This document shows positions 57,704 through 64,000 of a stretch of 64,000 nucleotides of DNA, in pieces; positions within the stretch are counted from its first letter, which is position 1; every line of letters begins with the position of its first letter. The notes below the pieces were generated by a model. It was not told the origin of the DNA, did no database searches, and saw only the letters and a program-made list of their open reading frames with translations. The stretch lies in contig CM055315.2 in the NCBI GenBank assembly GCA_029255685.2, forward strand, positions 55,147,358 to 55,211,357, written 5' to 3'. The position numbers and the translations under genes were made by a program. This DNA is from Silene conica (taxonomy: Eukaryota; Streptophyta; Magnoliopsida; Caryophyllales; Caryophyllaceae).

Positions 57704-57974
57704 TGATACGTGTCTATTTTATGATGTTTTACATCTATTTTTACACGTATTTGGTCGCTTATTTACTATGTTTTAGCCTTTATTTCCCACAAATTGTGTA
57801 CTTTCGTATTTTTATGCACTTTTTCAGATTTATGCGGAAAAGAGACGATTTAGCACCAAATTCGTATCCTCAAGTCTTTTGCTTAATTAAGGAATAAATG
57901 GAAAGTCAATTGGAGTCAAAATCAAGTACCAAGAGTCAAAACAAGAAGAAATCCGAAGACTTCCGTACAGAAGC

Positions 57975-58106
57975 GGTCGACCGACCAGATAAACGGGTCG
58001 GCCGACCAGGCCTGATTTTCATGAAGCCCATATTTCAAGAAAGGCCGGAAATAAAAGAAGCCCATCAAGAAGCGGTCGACCGACCAGCCAAACGGGTCGG
58101 CCGACC
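57975..58106 (+). repeat. GGTCGACCGACC palindrome pair in LTR E
   Basis: Two units (57975-58007 and 58074-58106), 99 bp apart. Each has GGTCGACCGACC, about nine bases, then GGTCGGCCGACC, which can pair as a stem-loop with one mismatched position. They lie 75 bp upstream of the TATA box. Confidence 0.9.
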
Positions 58107-58180
58107 AGAACGAAGCCCATGCGATTCTTTTTCGGAAATAAAGTAGAATTAGAATTATAAGGAAACTCTTAGTTTCTTTC

Positions 58181-58187
58181 TATATAA
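58181..58187 (+). promoter_or_regulatory. TATA box of LTR E
   Basis: TATATAA preceded by TTTCTTTC, about 480 bp into the LTR. Confidence 0.6.
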
Positions 58188-58589
58188 GCCAATCTTGTGA
58201 TTAGGGTTATATATCTTTTCATCTATCAAATCTTTTAGTATCAAGTCTTTATCATATTCAGTTTTATTCAAGCCTTAGTTTTGTAATCTTTCAATAGTTC
58301 CCAAGCATTCAATAAAGTTTATTCCGTTCTTCCTTAATTCCAATTGTGGTAATTACTCTCTTTAATCTAGCTTTTTATTATAGTTCTTATTTTTATTACA
58401 ATTGTTAAGATAGAATCCCAAGCTTTATTGAATCTTGCATGCTTAGATTATTTACTATGTTCTCCATGTTTATTCCCAATTTTACAATCGTCTTAACAGT
58501 CATGAGTAGCTAATTTTCATATGTTAGGATGTAGGGGATAATATGCAGAGGTAAATAAAATCCGAAAAACCGACCTGTAGCAGGACCAC

Positions 58590-58662
58590 GGTCGGCCGAC
58601 TGGAATAGTCGGTCGGTCGACCGAGGCCGTGGTCGGCCGACTGGAGTAGCCGGTCGGTCGAC
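58590..58662 (+). repeat. Second GGTCGGCCGACTGG palindrome pair in LTR E
   Basis: Two units, each GGTCGGCCGACTGG followed by GGTCGGTCGACC, about 38 bp apart, downstream of the TATA box and so within the presumed transcript leader. Confidence 0.88.
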
Positions 58663-59262
58663 CACTCGCGTATGTTTTCTTATTTCATCTTTTCTTGTTA
58701 ATTATAATATCCTGCAATGAGACCAATAGGAGACTTGTAGGATGTTAGTAATGACCTACCCAAGATTGAGAGATACGGGAAGGGCATTGGTTTACACCTT
58801 AAGACGGATAGGTTACTCAAGGCTGAAAGGTATGTGACCTGGAATTTAGGAATCACCCTTATTGTTGACACCCAATAATTGTGAGACCTAGGAACTAATA
58901 GCACAGGCCGAAAGGAGCTATTAGGTAGCATAGACTTAAAAAGATATGTTACACCCCCTTACGCGACTGCAATACATGTTGACCTTAGGATTTATTTTAC
59001 CTTAGCTATTTATTACCCGAACATCCTAACATCCTCTTTTATTATATTTTATTCTCATCTTTTATTATTTGTTTATTTTAATCTTTGCTTTAGACTTAGT
59101 AATCAACCAATCAAACCTCCAAAATTGTTACTTTAAACATTCACATCAAACAATAAACATTCCCCGCCTCCTTGTGGTTCGACCCTGACTTTCACTATCT
59201 ATTGTTAAAGTTAGGAATTATAAATTTTATCTTTGGTACCCTCAACGACGGGCATCAAATTT

Positions 59263-59280
59263 TGGCGCCGTTGCCGGGGA
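59263..59280 (+). promoter_or_regulatory. Primer binding site of element E
   Basis: TGGCGCCGTTGCCGGGGA, perfect tRNA-Asp type, five bases after the LTR. Confidence 0.85.
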
Positions 59281-59324
59281 GGTGACGCCAGTGTTTATTG
59301 TTTATTGTTTTTGTTTCCCTTTTT

Positions 59325-59351
59325 GTTTAAGGAACTTTATGTTCCTTAAAC
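59325..59351 (+). other. Leader hairpin of element E
   Basis: GTTTAAGGAAC and GTTCCTTAAAC form an 11 bp perfect stem with loop TTTAT. It corresponds to A's hairpin (38836-38863), with paired base changes. Confidence 0.8.
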
Positions 59352-59381
59352 CTTCTCACCTTTTTCTTGTAGTTTCCTCTT

Positions 59382-62252
59382 ATGCGCAGGTCAATTCAAG
59401 GAGAACTCCTACCACTTGATCTCGAAATTGAGAGGACTCTTAGGGAAAGAAGAAAGCAACTTCTAGCAAATCAAGAGGGAGGGTCACCATCCTCTTTATT
59501 TCAAGAAGACCTTTTCGAGTTACCACCATCTTCACCAAAAACACCACCTTCGCAACCGAATTCACCCATCAATCCGCTTTCACCAAAAACACCACCTTTT
59601 ACCTACTTTCCAGTTTTTTCTAAAGAAGAAGATAATATGGCAGAAGAAGCTACTATTGCCAGTCACTCCATGCCTCAGGCAAATGACCTATACAAAGGGT
59701 TCACTTTACCTGCAGGTACTGGGAAGCCATTCGAGGCCAAGCCTGCCTATATTACTATGGTTGAAAGAAACCAATTTGGGGGCTCGGCCAATGAGGATGC
59801 TGCTAAGCATATTGAAATCTTCACAGATTACATATGCTCTATAGCACCCCCAGAAGGAGTGACGCAGGACCAGATTAAACAGACCATGTTTATCTTCTCC
59901 CTTAGGGACTCTGCGAGAGAGTGGTACAGAGACCTTGACCGCACTGCTGCGGGAGTTACAGATTGGAACACCTTAGCCTTAGCATTCTACAGGAAATATT
60001 ACTCTGTATCAAAGACAAATGCTTTAAGAGCGCAGATCACTAATTTCAAGCAAGGTCCCAATGAAGACTTTAGCGAGGCGTGGGACAGGTTCAAGAGACT
60101 TGTTCGATCCATACCACATCACGGATTCGAACAATGGTTTCTTTGCAACCAGTTCTACAATGGCCTCTATGATGACAACAGGGCCTATCTAGATGCTGCA
60201 GCTAATGGGAGATTCCAAGACAATTCAGGAGAGACTAAGGGTCTTAAGTTAATAGAAGATGTTGCTGTGCACCGCGCTGAGCATAGTACTTCCAGAGGTA
60301 ATCAGAGGAAAAATGAGTACAACCTGTCAGCAATTGAGGCCTTGACAGCCAAGTTGGAAAAGTTTGAGGCTGCAGGAAAGCTCGATCTAGGGAGTGGAAG
60401 CAAGGGAGGAATATACCAGGTGAACGCCGTTCAGGACGGACCCTTTGCTTGTGAGAGGTGCGGTGGAGAAGGGCATGTGTCAAAGTTCTGTACTTCATCT
60501 AATGAAACATGTGCCGCTTTTCAGCATTATCGTGGGAACAATTTCTATGATCCAAATAATAATAATGTCCATCCCAACTTAAGGTGGACAAGCCAGAATG
60601 TTCAAAACCCACAGCACATGCAACCTCAGCAAAATTCCACCTATGTACCCCCACATAAACAAAATTTCCAAAGACCACCTTTCAACCCTCAACCACCTTC
60701 TAATCCGCCACCCAACACAGACGCTCTTATCCAAAATCTTATTGGGTTGGTTCAGAAGGAGTCGCAGGCTAGAGAGGCAGGGATGAAGATGTTAGAGTCC
60801 CAGATTGCTCAGATTGCGAGCAAAAATGATACTAGGGCTCCGGGTCAACTTCCAACCAAACCGGACCAGAAGAAGGAGACTCTTAACGTCGTAACCCTGC
60901 GAAGTGGAGCCAAAGTGGGGGCTGAGAAAGAAAAAAAGGCGAGTAGCAGTGAAGGCGGTCGACCGACCGAAGAATCTGGTCGACCGACCGCGGAGCAGGA
61001 TCCGAAATTTTCGCCTGAACAGGAGACTGGTCGACCGACCGAAGATACTGGTCGACCGACCACTGAAGCAGAACCTGAAGTTCCCTTTCGTCCAGAATTG
61101 CCGAACAACTTGCGGGATTTTCTTTTCCGGGGCGATAAGACCCCCAGGTTTTTAAAAAGGGCTGCAAATACGGAGTCCTCAGCTGCTCCTTTTCCAGAGA
61201 GACTCGTGCCTTCAAAGGATCAGGTATCTTTTGACAAATTTAAGGATGTGATTCGTTCATTAAATGTTCAAGTTCCATTCTTAGAATTAGTTCAACAAGT
61301 TCCTTCTTATCTTAAATTCATGAGACAGCTTTTGTCAAGAAAGAGGTCTCTAGAAAAGGTTGAGTCTGTGGCTCTCACTGAAGAGTCATCCAGTTTTTTA
61401 ACACATGTCATTGCCCCTCATAAACTAGAGGACCCTGGTAGTTTGTCTGTCCCCTGTAATATAGGAACCTTCCCAGTTAAGAAGGCTCTATGCGATTTAG
61501 GTGCTAGTATAAGTGTCATGCCCCTAAGCGTTGCCTTAAAACTAGGAATGACCGAATTTGCAGTGACCAGTATGACAGTCCAGATGGCTGATCGCACATC
61601 TATGGAACCTATAGGAGTGTTAGAAAACATCCCTGTCCGTATCGACAGGTTCTTCTTCCCAGTCGATTTTGTAGTCTTGGACATCCTAGAGGATGCCCAT
61701 ATACCCATAATTCTAGGAAGACCTTTCCTCCACACTGCAGGTGCCATTATAGATGTGGGCACTGGAACTCTAACTTTCAAGGTAGGCAAACATTCTATTA
61801 TCTATGGCCTATCCTATAGGAAGAAGGATGCTATGACCCCCATCACATGTAATGCTATAACTTCTGAACAGAAGTATGAGGTCATCACTACTTCTCCACC
61901 TTTATTACCTGTTCCTGTATCTGTTTTTACACCTCCGCCCCAGATTGGGAGCAGTAGGGAGGACACTTCTGTCATGACTATTGCAGGAACTGGTTTGGGG
62001 AAACCCAAGGAGAAGGAAGTCATCATCCAGAGAGGAGGAATGGGATGCCTAAGCTATGAAGAAGATGAGGATCCAGATGTCGTGGATCGAGAGGAGAAAA
62101 AGAAGAAGAGGCAGGCTCAAGAGGAGAGACCGTCGCATATGCTTTGCGACGGAGGAAAGAAGATGTGTTTTGCCACTAAAGCAAACACCGTGGAGACTAC
62201 GGCATGTCGTCAGAAGCCGTGGTCGGATATTTTCCGCATCTTCAGCGGATAG
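59382..62252 (+). CDS. Athila Gag-protease fusion of element E
   Basis: A single 956-residue frame from MRRSIQGELL, 101 bp after the primer site. Residues about 100-300 form the Gag domain (ITMVERNQFGG, REWYRDLDRTA, IPHHGFEQWFLCNQFYNGL). The CCHC knuckle CERCGGEGHVSKFC is at residue 357. A Pro/Gln/Asn-rich stretch follows, then ETLNVVTLRSGAK. Four GRPT repeats at residues 526-560 are encoded by GGTCGACCGACC palindromes. The retropepsin part has LCDLGASISVMPLSVALKL, with catalytic Asp at 705, and IPIILGRPFLHTAGAIIDV. The C-terminus is Glu/Lys-rich and ends FRIFSG. No reverse transcriptase follows within 1.7 kb. Gag would package RNA and protease would cleave Gag. The intact frame suggests a fairly young copy. 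Confidence 0.9.
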   Translation: MRRSIQGELLPLDLEIERTLRERRKQLLANQEGGSPSSLFQEDLFELPPSSPKTPPSQPNSPINPLSPKTPPFTYFPVFSKEEDNMAEEATIASHSMPQANDLYKGFTLPAGTGKPFEAKPAYITMVERNQFGGSANEDAAKHIEIFTDYICSIAPPEGVTQDQIKQTMFIFSLRDSAREWYRDLDRTAAGVTDWNTLALAFYRKYYSVSKTNALRAQITNFKQGPNEDFSEAWDRFKRLVRSIPHHGFEQWFLCNQFYNGLYDDNRAYLDAAANGRFQDNSGETKGLKLIEDVAVHRAEHSTSRGNQRKNEYNLSAIEALTAKLEKFEAAGKLDLGSGSKGGIYQVNAVQDGPFACERCGGEGHVSKFCTSSNETCAAFQHYRGNNFYDPNNNNVHPNLRWTSQNVQNPQHMQPQQNSTYVPPHKQNFQRPPFNPQPPSNPPPNTDALIQNLIGLVQKESQAREAGMKMLESQIAQIASKNDTRAPGQLPTKPDQKKETLNVVTLRSGAKVGAEKEKKASSSEGGRPTEESGRPTAEQDPKFSPEQETGRPTEDTGRPTTEAEPEVPFRPELPNNLRDFLFRGDKTPRFLKRAANTESSAAPFPERLVPSKDQVSFDKFKDVIRSLNVQVPFLELVQQVPSYLKFMRQLLSRKRSLEKVESVALTEESSSFLTHVIAPHKLEDPGSLSVPCNIGTFPVKKALCDLGASISVMPLSVALKLGMTEFAVTSMTVQMADRTSMEPIGVLENIPVRIDRFFFPVDFVVLDILEDAHIPIILGRPFLHTAGAIIDVGTGTLTFKVGKHSIIYGLSYRKKDAMTPITCNAITSEQKYEVITTSPPLLPVPVSVFTPPPQIGSSREDTSVMTIAGTGLGKPKEKEVIIQRGGMGCLSYEEDEDPDVVDREEKKKKRQAQEERPSHMLCDGGKKMCFATKANTVETTACRQKPWSDIFRIFSG
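60957..61061 (+). repeat. Four in-frame GGTCGACCGACC repeats in the gag-protease linker of E
   Basis: Exact 12-mers start at 60957, 60978, 61029 and 61050 (pairs 21 bp apart), each giving GRPT. The motif is the same as in LTR E. Confidence 0.92.
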
Positions 62253-62436
62253 TTGTTTTTAAGTTGCAATTTTAAGACAATTTACTTTATGTTGTGTGAG
62301 ACTTTTTAGTTTTGTTTGCTAGTAGTTAAGACTTTAAGAATCGTTTTGGCATCTCGCGCATTGTTGGGCGCACATATTTTCTTGTTTTTTTCAGGATTTA
62401 CGAGAAAAAGAAAACGAAGACCTCCAAAACTCCGCT

Positions 62437-62541
62437 GGTCGACCGACCAGAATCATCAGTCGGTCGACCAGAGGCGCTGTTTCGCATATTTCTCCGCTGT
62501 TCACAGGAGGTCGATCGACCAGAAACACCGGTCGGTCGACC
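62437..62541 (+). repeat. Palindrome units downstream of protease in E
   Basis: Unit one has GGTCGACCGACC and GTCGGTCGACC with 11 bases between. Unit two has GGTCGATCGACC and GGTCGGTCGACC with nine bases between. Confidence 0.9.
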
Positions 62542-62761
62542 TACTGTCCGCTGCAGTCCTTCGTTTCTCTTCCTTAGAACTCGTGAAATCAACTTGGATA
62601 CTTGAGTGGCACTGCTAGCCACCAAAACCTCCCAGCTTACGCTGGTTTGGGGAGGTTTTTCTTATGCATCTTTTAACCCAGTGAGTTCTTTCCAGTTTTT
62701 CCTTTATTTTATTTTACTTGCATTTGTCTTTTAATTTTCTGAAACCTTTACTTAGGCTAAT

Positions 62762-62781
62762 GCACAATGGGGACATTGTGC
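62762..62781 (+). other. Hairpin with GNRA-type loop in E
   Basis: GCACAATG and CATTGTGC are perfectly complementary around GGGA. Confidence 0.75.
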
Positions 62782-63552
62782 GGGTTGGTTTGGGGAATGG
62801 TTTCGTGTCACATGCATTGCATTCTGTCACACGTTTATTGCATTTCTGTCTCGCATCGTTCTTTTCTTTATTTTCCTTATATATACAAAAATCCAAAAAA
62901 ATTAAAAAAAATTAAAAAATTCCAAAAAAAATGCACGTTTATTTTAGCATATAGGTCGAGTCGGAACGAAAGTATTTCAAGGATGATTTAGCTATCTTAC
63001 ATGTTGATATCTTTACCTTGCCTTGTCAACTTGTTTTAGTATAAGAGTCTTTCGCATATCTACGAGTTTTTGTCAACTTACATATCTTGAGACTTGACTT
63101 ATACCTTGGCAACCTACTATACATTCTAAGTTTTAGAGCCTTATTCCTGGTTTCATTCTTAAACCAGTCGTCTAGGATGTGAGTAGCACTCCCCTTGGAA
63201 CATGTTACATCAATATGCATAAACATGAGCTTGAATTGCTATATACTTGTTTTACTTTCTCGTTTTGTGAGTCTTGATACATGCATTTGGGATCCCTTTT
63301 CTCATATTTACCCATAAGCTCCACATAGCCAAAATTGCCTTTTTATTCCCCCAAAACTACATCTCATACTTAGCCTACCCTTCCAAGCTAGTATTTGTGG
63401 TCTTTGGTTTATTTTTTGAGGCATCTTGGTTTGTATGCTATTATGAGCAAAAAGAGAAAAGAAAGAAAGAAAGCAAGAAAAGAAAAAGAACAGAAAATTC
63501 AAAGAAAGAAAGAAAAGAAAAACGAAAAAAAAATACGAAAAATACGAAAGTC

Positions 63553-63585
63553 AGTCGACCGACCACATATACAGGTCGGCCGACC
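63553..63585 (+). repeat. Further palindrome unit in E
   Basis: AGTCGACCGACC and GGTCGGCCGACC separated by nine bases, the same layout as the LTR units. Confidence 0.88.
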
Positions 63586-64000
63586 AACTGACATCATCAG
63601 AAAAAAAATTCGTTCCAAAAATCCCTTTCTTTTATATGTTATCACTCCCGTATCTCATTCAAAAATATTTGGGAGTCCTTTCTTATTATGTAAGAGTTGT
63701 GCTACAAAAGAGCACTTTCTTAATGTCAAAAAGTTGAGAAGTATGTTGTTGGGAACCGGTTTTACTAGCTTGGCTACTAACCCCACATATCCAAAAACAT
63801 CTTAACCACTTTTTTACCTTTTACCTCACATATCTTTCATTATCTCATTTGCATGTATTTAGGCCACTTAAATGAGATTGTTATACGAAGTTGTAGAATT
63901 CTTGTTCATGTTAGATTGCAGGCATGTTTCCATGGGTCGCAGTTAGGTGAGTGTCTCTACAAAATTACTTCTTTCTATCTTTTACATATACTCACCCTTT

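Larger units (their letters stand above)
57704..59257 (+). mobile_element. 5' LTR of Athila element E, nested in F
   Basis: 1554 bp from TGATACGTGTCTATTTTATG to CGACGGGCATCA, inserted in the gag frame of F. It holds two palindrome clusters and TATATAA at 58181. The 3' LTR is beyond the window. Confidence 0.85.
62253..64000 (+). mobile_element. Non-coding interior of element E downstream of protease
   Basis: No reverse transcriptase, RNase H or integrase frame is visible. The region holds two palindrome units (62437-62541), a compound hairpin (62624-62660), the hairpin GCACAATG-GGGA-CATTGTGC (62762-62781), an A-rich run (62888-62935) and another palindrome pair (63553-63585). The GGGGACATTGTGC-type block and the A-rich run recall non-coding spacers of Athila elements. 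Confidence 0.65.

Noticed and set aside
62624..62665. Rho-independent terminator
   Set aside because: The stem followed by T-run looks like one, but this is plant nuclear DNA inside a retrotransposon.

Overview
This window is nuclear DNA from a flowering plant, probably a eudicot. It has two single-copy plant genes with GT-AG introns, and most of the rest is LTR retrotransposons, MITEs and other transposon remains. The species cannot be named from sequence alone. No rRNA, tRNA, CRISPR or bacterial-type feature was seen.

Left part (1-36 kb). Bases 1-2367 are the 3' end and 3' LTR of a Tekay/Del-type Ty3-gypsy element. A Stowaway MITE then precedes a two-exon WEB-family coiled-coil gene (3290-5370). 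From 6.2 to 13.3 kb lies a transposon graveyard: a 693 bp Mutator-like MITE with a 9 bp target duplication, LINE/RNase H remnants, a TRIM-like element, a second Stowaway MITE and a Helitron-like terminus. From 13.67 to about 24.5 kb there is a broken RPA-like (DUF223) gene. A Copia element with gag but no pol (14208-22599, TSD TTTAT) sits in one of its introns, and a solo Copia LTR (23121-24420, TSD GGAAG) sits in one of its exons. A Helitron-like 3' end follows at 25253. The second real gene is a seven-coding-exon P4-ATPase flippase of the ALA1 type (26794-34387).

Right part (37-64 kb). This is a deep nest of Athila-lineage elements, all with a tRNA-Asp primer site. Element A starts at 36961. 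Inside A sit element D (40375-51149, minus strand, TSD TGCTG), a truncated Tekay-type element B (51574-54725, TSD AAAAA) and element F (from 55135). D itself carries a Tekay-type LTR C (40426-43560) and a PIF/Harbinger MITE (50067-50289). F is interrupted by element E (57704 to beyond the window).

The most unusual signal is shared by the four Athila elements. Each LTR holds a cluster of CpG-rich palindromes at the same place, about 220-680 bp from the LTR start; in D, E and F a TATA box follows 24-75 bp downstream. The palindrome differs between subfamilies: CTCGATCGAG in A, GGTCGACCGACC/GGTCGGTCGACC in E, CAGCCGG...CCGGCTG in D and F. A, D and E carry the same private motif again inside the element, in the gag-protease linker, after protease, or upstream of the env-like ORF. 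A leader hairpin with compensating base changes between A and E lies between primer site and gag. D and E encode Gag and protease, but no reverse transcriptase or integrase is visible where it would be expected. They therefore look like pol-less elements that would depend on enzymes supplied by other copies (inference).
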